Source: Stenotrophomonas sp. SAU14A_NAIMI4_5 (lineage in GTDB: Bacteria; Pseudomonadota; Gammaproteobacteria; Xanthomonadales; Xanthomonadaceae). Taken from it: 64,000 bases of DNA. This document shows, one piece after another, positions 26,699 through 34,950 of this stretch. Every line of letters begins with the position of its first letter. Within the stretch, counting starts at the first letter, position 1. Under the pieces are notes generated by a model, which did no database searches, was not told the DNA's origin, and saw only the letters and a program-made list of their open reading frames with translations. Position numbers and translations under genes: made by a program. Location: contig NZ_CP026003.1 in NCBI RefSeq assembly GCF_003086795.1, positions 4,287,169 to 4,351,168 on the forward strand, read 5' to 3'.

Positions 26699-27583
26699 AT
26701 GCCGTCCCACTTCGATGCCCGCCACGTCCGCCGCGCGTTCGCCCGCGCCGCCAACAGCTATGACGCCGCCGCTGCCCTGCAGCGCGAGGTGCAGTCGCGG
26801 CTGATCGAATCGCTGGACTACCTGGAAGCGCGCAAGCCCGAGGTGGTGCTGGACATCGGTGCGGGCACCGGCCACGCCAGCGCGCTGATGAAGAAGCGCT
26901 GGCCGAAGGCGCAGGTGATCGCGATGGACGTGGCCCTGCCGATGCTGGACCAGGCCAAGCGCCAGGCCGGCTGGTGGAAGCCGTTCCAGCGCCTGTGCGG
27001 TGATGCCGCCGCGCTGCCGCTGCCTGACAACAGCGTCGATGTGATCTTCAGCAACCTGTGCCTGCAGTGGCTGGACGACCTGCCAGCGGTGTTCGCCGGT
27101 TTCCGTCGCGTGCTCAAGCCCGGTGGCCTGCTGCTGTGCTCCACCTTCGGCCCTGAAACGCTTGTCGAGCTCAACGAAGCGTTCGCCGCCGCCGATGACC
27201 GCCCGCATGTCAGCCGCTTCGCGCAGATCGCCCAGTTCGGCGATGCGTTGATGATGGCCGGCTTCCGCGATCCGGTGCTGGACCGCGACCTGTTCACCCT
27301 GACCTACGACGACCTGCCCGCGCTGATGCGCGAGCTGCGCGCGATGGGTGCGACCAATGCACGGGTAGACCGCCGTCACACGCTGACCGGCCGCGGTCGT
27401 TTTGCCGCCGCTGCTGCAGCGTACGAACCGATGCGCCGTGCCGACGGCAAGCTGCCCAGCAGCTGGGAAGTGATCTACGCCCACGCCTGGGCGCCGGACC
27501 CGGGCGCCCCAATCCGCGAAGGCGGGCATGACATCGCCTCGGTGCCGGTGTCGGCCATCCCGATCCGCCGCAAGCAGCCCTGA
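26699..27583 (+). CDS. bioC: Malonyl-ACP O-methyltransferase BioC
   Basis: A 294-residue SAM-dependent methyltransferase: RRAFARAANSYDAAA at the start, motif I VLDIGAGTGHAS near 50, IFSNLCLQWLDDLP near 118 and LKPGGLLLCSTFGPETL near 140 are typical of BioC. It methylates malonyl-ACP so the fatty-acid machinery can build pimelate. It is the last gene of the cluster and is followed by a pair of SMAG repeats. No bioA or bioD lies in the window. Confidence 0.95.
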   Translation: MPSHFDARHVRRAFARAANSYDAAAALQREVQSRLIESLDYLEARKPEVVLDIGAGTGHASALMKKRWPKAQVIAMDVALPMLDQAKRQAGWWKPFQRLCGDAAALPLPDNSVDVIFSNLCLQWLDDLPAVFAGFRRVLKPGGLLLCSTFGPETLVELNEAFAAADDRPHVSRFAQIAQFGDALMMAGFRDPVLDRDLFTLTYDDLPALMRELRAMGATNARVDRRHTLTGRGRFAAAAAAYEPMRRADGKLPSSWEVIYAHAWAPDPGAPIREGGHDIASVPVSAIPIRRKQP

Positions 27584-27591
27584 TCGAAAGC

Positions 27592-27676
27592 CGCCGGGCA
27601 TGGCCCGGCGCTACCAGACGCGCGATAGGGGCCGCGCCGGACGCACGATATGGGTAGCGCCGGGCCATGCCCGGCG
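27592..27676. repeat. Pair of inverted SMAG/REP palindromes
   Basis: The first unit, ending CCCGGCGCTAC at 27614, and the second, starting GTAGCGCCGGGCC at 27654, face each other across a 39-base spacer between the convergent bioC and ydcF-like genes. Confidence 0.9.
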
Positions 27677-27694
27677 AGCGCAGCGGCTTGGCGA

Positions 27695-28327
27695 TCAGGT
27701 ATTCGCCGGCGAACTCAGCGGCGGACGCACCAGGTCGCGGTGGAAGAAATAGATTTCCTGCACCAGGAAACGCCAGCTGGTGTGGAAGCTGCGGAAGCGC
27801 GTGCTTGGCGTGGACGAGGCCAGCGCCTCGATGCCCAGCGCCTGGCTCAGGCGCAGCGCGCGCGCCATGTGCAGCGGGTCGCTGACGATGATGACCGTGT
27901 GCAGCTTGCGCTGCTCCATCAGTCGCTTGGCTTCCACCAGGTTCTGTACGGTGTTGCGTGAGGCGGTCTCGATCAGGATCGCGTCATCCGGCACGCCGTG
28001 CTTCAGCGCATAGCGCCGTGCCACCTGCGATTCGGAAAAACGCGCGCCCGCACCACCGTAGCCACCGGTGAAGATCAGCAGCGGCGCGTAGCCGGCCTGG
28101 TACAGATCCAGGCCATGGCGGATGCGTTCTTCGAACACCGGCGACGGCTTGGCATCGTAGGCCGCCGCGCCCAGCACGATGATCGCGTCGGCCTTGGCGG
28201 CCTGGTCGCGCTCACCCACCCAGACGATCCAGGCGGTCACGCCCAGCAGCCACACCAGCACCAGCACGAACAGGCGCCACAGCCAACCCAGCAGGCCGGT
28301 GCGGGGTCGATGACGGCCGCGGCTCAC
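27695..28327 (-). CDS. YdcF/ElyC-like DUF218 membrane protein
   Basis: About 210 residues from GTG 28327, which overlaps the upstream TGA (GTGA). One N-terminal membrane segment (LLGWLWRLFVLVLVWLLGVT) is followed by a DUF218 domain: ADAIIVLGAAAYDAKPSPVFEERI, LLIFTGGYGG, SESQVARRYAL and VSDPLHMARALRLSQ. Family members are inner-membrane proteins tied to envelope carrier-lipid homeostasis (ElyC) or unknown roles (YdcF). It is coupled to the dehydratase gene but shares no obvious function with it. Confidence 0.88.
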   Translation of the reverse strand: MSRGRHRPRTGLLGWLWRLFVLVLVWLLGVTAWIVWVGERDQAAKADAIIVLGAAAYDAKPSPVFEERIRHGLDLYQAGYAPLLIFTGGYGGAGARFSESQVARRYALKHGVPDDAILIETASRNTVQNLVEAKRLMEQRKLHTVIIVSDPLHMARALRLSQALGIEALASSTPSTRFRSFHTSWRFLVQEIYFFHRDLVRPPLSSPANT

Positions 28328-29286
28328 GCCACCTCCCAGCGCAGCGCTGGCAGATCGACGTTGCCGCCGGACAGCACCAGGCCCACGCGCTGGCCGGCAA
28401 ACCGCGCCGGCTGGGCCAGCACCGCCGCCAGCACGATGGCCGAGGACGGTTCCACCACCTGCTTCAGCACCTCCCACAGCAGGCGCATCGCCGCACGGGT
28501 GGCGTCATCGTCCACCACGATCACCTCGGCGCCCGCCGCCTGCAGCAGCTGGAAATTCGGCGCGCCGACCAGCGTGCGCAGGCCATCGCAGAAGGTGTCC
28601 GGGGTGAAGGCGGTCACGCGCTCGCCGGCAGCCAGCGAGCGCGCGGTGTCGTCGGCACCGGCCGGTTCGGCCAGCACCAGGCGGGTCTGCGGGCTGGCGT
28701 GCTGCAGGGCCAGCGCAGTGCCGCTGGCCAGGCCACCACCGCCCACCGGCACCACCAGTACATCGAACGGGCCATCGCTGTGCAGCAGTTCCAGCGCCGC
28801 CGTGCCCTGCCCGGCCATCACCGCCGGGTCGGCATAGGGATGCACCAGGGTCGCGCCGGTATCGGCCTGCACCTGCGCGCAGGTGGCCTCGCGGTCGGCG
28901 ATGGTGGGCGGGCAACGCCAGAGGGTGGCGCCATGGCGTGCGATGTTGGCCAGCTTGGCGGCCACCGCCCCTTCGGGCACCACCACATGACAGGGTATGC
29001 CGCGGGTGCGGGCGGCCAGGGCCAGCGCCGCACCGTGGTTGCCCGAGGAATGGGTGACCACACCGGCCGCGGCGTGCCCGGCGTCCAGCGACCACACCGC
29101 ATTGCAGGCACCACGGAACTTGAACGCCCCGCCGCGCTGCAGATGCTCGGCCTTGAAGGCCAGCTGCGCCCCGGCCAGCGCATCCAGCGCGTGCGAGCGC
29201 AGGACCGGCGTGACATGGGCATGCGGCGCGATCCGCGCGGCGGCGGCCAGGACATCTTCGGCGCGGGGCAACAGTGAATCGCTCAT
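28324..29286 (-). CDS. PLP-dependent serine/threonine dehydratase-like enzyme
   Basis: A 320-residue fold-type II PLP enzyme. The Schiff-base Lys lies in GGAFKFRGA near residue 55, SSGNHGAALALAA near 80 binds the cofactor phosphate side, and PVGGGGLASGTALAL near 180 is the Gly-rich loop. It lacks the C-terminal ACT domain of biosynthetic IlvA, so it resembles catabolic threonine/serine dehydratases or serine racemases. It deaminates a hydroxyamino acid in the cytoplasm; the exact substrate is not visible. Confidence 0.88.
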   Translation of the reverse strand: MSDSLLPRAEDVLAAAARIAPHAHVTPVLRSHALDALAGAQLAFKAEHLQRGGAFKFRGACNAVWSLDAGHAAAGVVTHSSGNHGAALALAARTRGIPCHVVVPEGAVAAKLANIARHGATLWRCPPTIADREATCAQVQADTGATLVHPYADPAVMAGQGTAALELLHSDGPFDVLVVPVGGGGLASGTALALQHASPQTRLVLAEPAGADDTARSLAAGERVTAFTPDTFCDGLRTLVGAPNFQLLQAAGAEVIVVDDDATRAAMRLLWEVLKQVVEPSSAIVLAAVLAQPARFAGQRVGLVLSGGNVDLPALRWEVA

Positions 29287-29444
29287 GACGCAAGATTAAC
29301 GTATGCCCCGACGCTGGTGGCCACGCACCCGGCCATGCCAGCATGCAGGCCTTCATCGCCATTCATCCTGGGCCGGCACAATTAAGGGGCGATTCAATGC
29401 CCACGCCTGAAGCTGGCCCTACACCCGTCCTTGGGGGGACCCAC

Positions 29445-29960
29445 ATGAAAACGCGCCTGTTGCTTGCCGGTGGCCTGTTGCTGGCCCTCACCGGCTGTTC
29501 CACCTACGACTATGTCGGCGGTGGCAGCGGTGGCAGTTACTACCACGGTGCCCCGTCGACGGAGTACCGCTATCCGTATGGCTACCCGTCCACCTATGGC
29601 TACCCCTACTACGGTGGGTATGGCGGCTATGGCGGTGGCTACGGCTATTACGGCAACCCGTATTACTCGCGCCCGGTCTACCGGCCGCCGCACAACCACC
29701 GCCCGCCGCCGCCGCCGCGTCCGGGCAACGGGGGTGAGAACCGTCCGCCGCCGCCGCCGCGCCAGAACAACGGTGGGTCGCCGTGGCGGAACATGGACTC
29801 GATGCGTCGCCCGCCGCAGGCCGGCCGCCCGTCGGGTCCGCCGCAGGCACGTCCGTCTGCGCCCCAGGCTCGTCCGTCCGCGCCGCCGCAGGCACGTCCG
29901 GCACCGGCACCGCGTTCGCCGAAGTCGAACGGTTCTCCGTGGCGAAACCTGGAACGATGA
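29445..29960 (+). CDS. Tyr/Gly- and Pro-rich lipoprotein
   Basis: About 171 residues; a G-rich ribosome site precedes the ATG at 29445. Lipobox LALTGC is near residue 19. The mature protein has a Tyr/Gly/Pro block (residues 30-75, many YGYP-like units), then a low-complexity Pro/Arg/Gln tail with repeated PPQARPSAP-like units and two copies of the motif GSPWRN. It is likely anchored to a membrane and extended. Low complexity prevents a functional call. Confidence 0.8.
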   Translation: MKTRLLLAGGLLLALTGCSTYDYVGGGSGGSYYHGAPSTEYRYPYGYPSTYGYPYYGGYGGYGGGYGYYGNPYYSRPVYRPPHNHRPPPPPRPGNGGENRPPPPPRQNNGGSPWRNMDSMRRPPQAGRPSGPPQARPSAPQARPSAPPQARPAPAPRSPKSNGSPWRNLER

Positions 29961-30126
29961 ACCGTTGCCTGCGGCGAAACATGAAACGTGCGACGCAGCG
30001 CACAGTTGGGCTCTGAACCATCTTGCATTTCACGCGGTTCAGGCCGCACTCTACGCGGGTGGTGACGGCCCGCGTCACAAAGTGACAAAAACGTTAAGGG
30101 CCCGTCCCAAACAGCTCTACGTCGAT

Positions 30127-30223
30127 ATCCGACAGGAACATCTGGATCCCCCCTGTTCCGGCCCTGTCGGATGTCGGCACCTCTGAAAGCAGACGGCCCC
30201 GCGATGCGGGGCCGTTTGTTTTT
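30127..30223 (+). ncRNA. Candidate structured small RNA ending in an intrinsic terminator
   Basis: ATCCGACAGG (30127-30136) pairs exactly with CCTGTCGGAT (30163-30172), and inside it GAACA pairs with TGTTC, giving a long hairpin. It is followed by a second strong hairpin and a T-rich tract that look like a terminator. No open frame accounts for it and it lies 167 bases after the lipoprotein gene. The 5' end is unknown and could reach back to about 30060. I do not recognise an Rfam family. Confidence 0.5.
30193..30223 (+). terminator. Intrinsic terminator
   Basis: The stem ACGGCCCC/GGGGCCGT with a short loop at 30201-30207 is followed by TTTGTTTTT. It is the clearest Rho-independent terminator in the window and ends the candidate RNA or a long transcript from the lipoprotein gene. 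Confidence 0.85.
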
Positions 30224-30233
30224 GGCTTGTCTG

Positions 30234-30307
30234 GATCCACGCCATGCGTGGATAGGGCCCCTCCCGGCAAATCCCCCGCCCTGGTAGATCCACGCCATGC
30301 GTGGATG
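30234..30307. repeat. Two direct SMAG/REP palindromes
   Basis: GATCCACGCCATGCGTGGAT cores at about 30234-30254 and, with the full GTAG start, at 30284-30307, in the same orientation. The region 30308-30596 holds a further GC-rich hairpin (GGCCGGAC...CTGCCGGCC near 30341-30367) and the mnmG leader; no gene seen. Confidence 0.8.
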
Positions 30308-30596
30308 GGACCTCTCCCGGCAGGCCACCCAAAAAAACAGGGCCGGACAGTCCCCCGACTGCCGGCCCCCCGCTTCCCCACCGTGCGCCTGTACCGGCCC
30401 CTGTTCCAATTCCGGTCAACGGCGCCTACGGCGCCAGCCACGATGGGTGCTATTGGGTTATCTGCAAAAATCCTGCCAACTTTAGGGCGGATTTCATCCC
30501 GGCCCCGATCCGGGCCCGTCGCCCCCCTCCGAATGGCGCTAAAATCGCCACCCCGGCGCCGCCCCGGCCGCGCCCGTCCCTTGTTGACCTGCCCCC

Positions 30597-32486
30597 ATGA
30601 CCCAGTCCTTCCATCGTTACGACGTCATCGTCATCGGCGGTGGCCACGCCGGCACCGAGGCCGCGCTGGCCGCGGCCCGTACCGGCGTGCGCACCCTGCT
30701 GCTGACCCACAACATCGAAACCGTGGGCGCGATGAGCTGCAACCCGGCCATCGGCGGCATCGGCAAGGGCCACCTGGTCAAGGAAATCGATGCCCTCGGC
30801 GGTGCGATGGCGCATGCCGCCGACCGCGCCGGCATCCAGTGGCGCACGCTCAACGCCTCCAAGGGCCCGGCCGTGCGCGCGACCCGCTGCCAGGCCGACC
30901 GCAACCTGTACCGCATGGCGATCCGTGCCATCGTCGAAGGCCAGGCCAACCTGACCGTGTTCCAGGCCGCCGTCGATGACCTGGTCATCGAAGGCGACGC
31001 CGTGCGCGGGGTCATCACCCAGACCGGCCTGCGCTTCGACGCCGAGGCCGTGGTGCTGACCGCCGGCACCTTCCTCGCCGGCAAGATCCACGTCGGCCCG
31101 ACCCAGTACGCCGCCGGCCGCATGGGCGACCCGCCGGCGACCACGCTGGCCGCGCGCCTGCGCGAGCGTCCGTTCCAGGTGGACCGCCTGAAGACCGGCA
31201 CGCCGCCGCGCATCGATGGCCGCTCGCTGGATTACAGCGTGATGGACGAGCAGCCCGGCGACACGCCGCGCCCGGTGATGTCCTTCCTCGGCTCGGTGGA
31301 CGAGCATCCGCAGCAGGTCAGCTGCTGGATCACCCACACCACCGAACAGACCCACCAGATCATCCGCGACGCCCTGCACCGTTCGCCGCTGTACAGCGGG
31401 CAGATCGAGGGCATCGGCCCGCGCTACTGCCCGTCCATCGAGGACAAGGTGGTGCGCTTCGCCGAGAAGGCCAGCCACCAGATCTTCGTCGAGCCTGAGG
31501 GCCTGGGCATCGTCGAGATCTACCCCAACGGCATCTCCACCTCGCTGCCGTTCGACGTGCAGCTGGAGATGGTGCGCAGCATCCGCGGCTTCCAGAACGC
31601 GCACATCACCCGCCCCGGCTACGCCATCGAATACGACTTCTTCGATCCGCGCGGGCTGAAGGCTTCGCTGGAAACCAAGCTGGTCAACGGCCTGTTCTTC
31701 GCCGGCCAGATCAACGGCACCACCGGTTATGAAGAAGCCGCCGCACAGGGCCTGCTGGCCGGCCTCAACGCCGCGCGCCAGGTGCGCGGGCTGGACGGCT
31801 GGTGCCCGCGCCGCGACGAAGCGTACCTGGGCGTGCTGGTGGATGACCTGATCACCCACGGCACCAACGAGCCGTACCGCATGTTCACCAGCCGCGCCGA
31901 ATACCGCCTGCAGCTGCGCGAGGACAACGCCGACCAGCGCCTGACTCCGGCCGGCCGCGAAATGGGCCTGGTCGATGACCGCCGCTGGAGCGCCTTCGAG
32001 ACCAAGCAGGCCGCAGTGGCCGCCGAGCGCGCGCGCTTGGGTGCGCTGTGGGCGACCCCGGCCAATGCGCTGGGCCGCGAGGTACAGGAAACGCTGGGCG
32101 TGGCGGTCAGCCGCGAAACCAACGTGCTGGACCTGATCAAGCGCCCGGAACTGGACTACGCGCAGCTGATGCAGGTGCCGTCGCTGGGCCCGGCCGTGGC
32201 CGATGGCAAGGTGGCCGAGCAGGTCGAGATCGGCGTGAAGTACGCCGGCTACCTGGACCGCCAGCGCGACGAGATCGAACGCCAGCAGCGCCACGAAGCG
32301 ACGCCGATCGCCGAAGGCTTCGACTACGCCGGCGTGCGTGGGTTGTCGGCCGAAGTGCTGCAGAAGCTGGAACGCGTGCGCCCGCAGACCATCGGCCAGG
32401 CACAGCGCATTCCCGGCATGACCCCGGCCGCGATCTCGCTGCTGCTGGTGCACCTGGAACGCGCCCGCCGCGGCCGCGTGGCGTAA
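30597..32486 (+). CDS. mnmG: tRNA uridine-5-carboxymethylaminomethyl enzyme MnmG (GidA)
   Basis: A 629-residue FAD protein. The Rossmann motif [17 protein letters not shown] is near residue 15, [20 protein letters not shown] near 47, and [26 protein letters not shown] and [16 protein letters not shown] follow. With MnmE it installs the cmnm5 group on U34 of several tRNAs. The family length is about 630, so it is complete. No rsmG or parAB follows it, unlike the common gidA-gidB arrangement. Confidence 0.98.
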   Translation: MTQSFHRYDVIVIGGGHAGTEAALAAARTGVRTLLLTHNIETVGAMSCNPAIGGIGKGHLVKEIDALGGAMAHAADRAGIQWRTLNASKGPAVRATRCQADRNLYRMAIRAIVEGQANLTVFQAAVDDLVIEGDAVRGVITQTGLRFDAEAVVLTAGTFLAGKIHVGPTQYAAGRMGDPPATTLAARLRERPFQVDRLKTGTPPRIDGRSLDYSVMDEQPGDTPRPVMSFLGSVDEHPQQVSCWITHTTEQTHQIIRDALHRSPLYSGQIEGIGPRYCPSIEDKVVRFAEKASHQIFVEPEGLGIVEIYPNGISTSLPFDVQLEMVRSIRGFQNAHITRPGYAIEYDFFDPRGLKASLETKLVNGLFFAGQINGTTGYEEAAAQGLLAGLNAARQVRGLDGWCPRRDEAYLGVLVDDLITHGTNEPYRMFTSRAEYRLQLREDNADQRLTPAGREMGLVDDRRWSAFETKQAAVAAERARLGALWATPANALGREVQETLGVAVSRETNVLDLIKRPELDYAQLMQVPSLGPAVADGKVAEQVEIGVKYAGYLDRQRDEIERQQRHEATPIAEGFDYAGVRGLSAEVLQKLERVRPQTIGQAQRIPGMTPAAISLLLVHLERARRGRVA

Positions 32487-32498
32487 CGCGCATCATCG

Positions 32499-32566
32499 GT
32501 AGCGCCGGGCCATGCCCGGCGAGCGTAGCGGCACGCGAACAGCCGCCGGGCATGGCCCGGCGCTAC
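32499..32566. repeat. Pair of inverted SMAG/REP palindromes
   Basis: GTAGCGCCGGGCCATG... at 32499-32521 and its inverted partner ending CGGCGCTAC at 32544-32566, between mnmG and the gamma-carbonic anhydrase gene. Confidence 0.9.
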
Positions 32567-32617
32567 CGATACCTCTGCCGCGTATCATCGTCGTGTTTGC
32601 CCCACCTGGAGACAGCG

Positions 32618-33148
32618 ATGAACCCCCTGCGCCCCTTCCGCGACAAGATGCCCGTCCTCGGCCAGCGCGTATACGTCGACCCGGCCTGCACCCTCATCGG
32701 TGACGTGGAGCTGGCCGACGATGTCTCCATCTGGCCGGGCACGGTCATCCGCGGCGACGTCAACCATGTCCGCATCGGCGCGCGCACCAACGTGCAGGAC
32801 GGCACCATCATCCACGTCAGCCACCACAGCCCGTACAACAAGGCCGGCTACCCGACCCTGATCGGCGAAGGCGTGACCGTCGGCCACGGCTGCATCATCC
32901 ACGCCTGCACCATCGGCGATTACAGCCTGATCGGCATGGGTGCCTGCATCCTCGACGGCGCGCGCGTCGAGCGCCATGCCTTCGTCGGCGCCGGCGCCGT
33001 GGTCGGCCCGGGCAAGGTGGTCGGCGAGGGCGAGTTGTGGGTGGGCAACCCGGCGCGTCCGGCACGCACGCTCAGCGACAAGGAGATCGAGTCGCTGCAC
33101 TATTCGGCCGACCACTACGTGCGGCTGAAGGACGAATACCTGGGCTGA
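32618..33148 (+). CDS. Gamma-carbonic anhydrase-family hexapeptide protein
   Basis: A 176-residue left-handed beta-helix protein with serial hexapeptide repeats (residues 20-150). The metal ligands and catalytic context are visible in DGTIIHVSHHSPYN and VTVGHGCIIHAC. Such YrdA/PaaY-type proteins are trimers; some hydrate CO2, others have uncertain activity. TGGAGAC precedes the ATG. It appears monocistronic, with a 123-base gap before the next gene in which no feature was recognised. Confidence 0.92.
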   Translation: MNPLRPFRDKMPVLGQRVYVDPACTLIGDVELADDVSIWPGTVIRGDVNHVRIGARTNVQDGTIIHVSHHSPYNKAGYPTLIGEGVTVGHGCIIHACTIGDYSLIGMGACILDGARVERHAFVGAGAVVGPGKVVGEGELWVGNPARPARTLSDKEIESLHYSADHYVRLKDEYLG

Positions 33149-33271
33149 GCCGCTTCGTCGGCCACTGGGCTCTGCTAAAGTCGGGGCCCGACCAGGAACC
33201 GTCGAGACCCCCATGCCTGTGGCAGCACGCCGGAGAGGACTCCAGCGCCCACATCCGCGGCCATCGCACTG

Positions 33272-33961
33272 ATGACCGCGCCCATGCTCGATACCTACCG
33301 CGAGGTGGTAACGCCGGAAGGCGTGCCGCTGCAGTTGCCCACCGCCGGGCCGATGCCGCGTGCGCTGGCCTGGCTGGTCGACCTGGGCATCCGCTTCGGC
33401 GCGCTGGTGCTGCTGTCCATTCCGCTGGCCCTGCTCGATGAGTTTGGCCGCGGCATCTACATGGCCGCGATGTTCCTGCTGATGTGGGCCTACCCCATCG
33501 TCTGCGAGGCGCTGTGGGGCCGCACCCTGGGCAAGCGTGCACTCGGCCTGCGCGTGCTGTCGCGCGATGGCGCACCGGTGGGCTGGATGGCCTCGATCAC
33601 CCGCAACCTGCTGCGTACCGTGGACATGCTGCCGTTCGGTTATGCCCTGGGCCTGCTCAGCAGCCTGTTCGATCCGTACGGGCGCCGCCTCGGCGACCTG
33701 GTGGCCGGCACCGTGGTGGTGCACGAGCCGATGCATTACCTGTCGCCACCGGCCACCATCGACAGCGTGCTGGTGCCGTCGCAGCCGCTGCGCCCGCAGG
33801 AACAGGCCGCCGTCCTCGCCTTTGCCGAACGCGCGCCGCGCCTGTCGCCGGGCCGCCAGCAGGAACTGGCAGGTATCGCCGAGCCGCTGACCGGTGCATC
33901 CGGCCAGGTGGGCGTGCTGCGCCTGTATGCGATGGCCAACTGGCTGCTGGGCCGCCGATGA
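33272..33961 (+). CDS. RDD-family membrane protein
   Basis: A 229-residue protein with the RDD domain: PRALAWLVDLGIRFGALVL (first membrane helix with R and D), MWAYPIVCEALWGRTLGKRALGLRV and RNLLRTVDMLPFGYALGLLS...RRLGDLVAGTVVV. The C-terminal ~70 residues are soluble. It is the first gene of a six-gene set joined by 4- to 17-base overlaps (RDD, SpoIIM, DUF4129, DUF4350, MoxR, DUF58). RDD proteins are thought to be transport- or assembly-related; exact role unknown. Confidence 0.9.
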   Translation: MTAPMLDTYREVVTPEGVPLQLPTAGPMPRALAWLVDLGIRFGALVLLSIPLALLDEFGRGIYMAAMFLLMWAYPIVCEALWGRTLGKRALGLRVLSRDGAPVGWMASITRNLLRTVDMLPFGYALGLLSSLFDPYGRRLGDLVAGTVVVHEPMHYLSPPATIDSVLVPSQPLRPQEQAAVLAFAERAPRLSPGRQQELAGIAEPLTGASGQVGVLRLYAMANWLLGRR

Positions 33962-34950
33962 AGCAGGAACAGTTCGTCGCCCGCCACCAGCACGAATGGC
34001 AGCAGCTGGAGCTCTGGCTGCAGCAGCGTGCGGGCGCTTCGCGTCGCAGGCGGCGCAGGCCCGAAGCCGCTGATCCGGGTGACGTCGCCTTCGCCCAGCG
34101 CTACCGCCGCCTGTGCCAGCAGCTGGCGCTGGCCCGCGAACGCGGCTACAGCCCGCAGCTGGTGCAGCGCCTGCAGCAGCTGATGCAGCAGGGCCACAGT
34201 GTGCTGTACCGCACGCCGCCGGTGCGCTGGCGGCGGGCGCTGGAATTCCTGGTGGCCGACTTCCCGATGCTGGTGCGCAGCCAGGCGCGCAGCATGTGGG
34301 TGGCACTGGCGATGTTCGCGGTGCCGGCGCTGGCCTGCTTCGCCGTGGTGCAGCTGTACCCGGACAGCGTGCATCTGCTGATGGACAACAGCCAGATCGC
34401 CGAGATGGAACGCATGTACGACCCGGCCGCGGACCGGCTGGGGCGTGACAGCGGCACCGACTGGATGATGTTCGGCTACTACATCATGAACAACATCAGC
34501 ATCGCCCTGCGCACCTTCGCCAGCGGCCTGCTGGCCGGGCTGGGCACGCTGCTGGTGCTGCTGTTCAACGGCGTCATCATGGGCGCGGTGGCGGGCCACC
34601 TGCAGCAGATCGGCCATGGCGATCCGTTCTGGCGTTTCGTCGTCGGCCATGCCGCCTTCGAACTGACCGGCATCGTGATCGCCGGCGGTGCCGGCCTGCA
34701 GCTGGGCATGAAACTGCTGGCGCCCGGCCGCCGCCGCCGCATCGACGCGCTGGTGGAAGGCGGCCGCATCGGCGCCCGCCTGTGCCTGGGCGTGGCCTTC
34801 ATGCTGCTGCTGGCGGCCTTCGTGGAAGCGTTCTGGTCGTCGATCGCGCAGATCCCGGCCTGGGCCAAGTACAGCGTGGCCGGTGTGTTGTGGGTCGGCG
34901 TGCTGCTGTGGCTGTGGCGCGGCGGTCGCGGGGGTGAACGTGCGGATTGA
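33958..34950 (+). CDS. SpoIIM-family (DUF95) membrane protein
   Basis: A 330-residue protein. The N-terminal ~100 residues are basic and helical, then hydrophobic segments MWVALAMFAVPALACFAVVQ, ALRTFASGLLAGLGTLLVLL and LCLGVAFMLLLAAFVEAFW with the motif GHAAFELTGIVIAGGAGL typical of the SpoIIM/DUF95 family. The start overlaps the RDD stop (ATGA). In non-sporulating bacteria such proteins go with MoxR/DUF58 operons and are envelope associated. Confidence 0.9.
   Translation: MKQEQFVARHQHEWQQLELWLQQRAGASRRRRRRPEAADPGDVAFAQRYRRLCQQLALARERGYSPQLVQRLQQLMQQGHSVLYRTPPVRWRRALEFLVADFPMLVRSQARSMWVALAMFAVPALACFAVVQLYPDSVHLLMDNSQIAEMERMYDPAADRLGRDSGTDWMMFGYYIMNNISIALRTFASGLLAGLGTLLVLLFNGVIMGAVAGHLQQIGHGDPFWRFVVGHAAFELTGIVIAGGAGLQLGMKLLAPGRRRRIDALVEGGRIGARLCLGVAFMLLLAAFVEAFWSSIAQIPAWAKYSVAGVLWVGVLLWLWRGGRGGERAD

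Noticed and set aside
23825..27601. A 1258-codon minus-strand open frame across the biotin genes
   Set aside because: Same antisense artefact; the plus strand contains four recognisable genes with active-site motifs.
30193..30223. A riboswitch controlling mnmG
   Set aside because: The terminator is about 370 bases before mnmG with REP elements between, and no known aptamer pattern was recognised.
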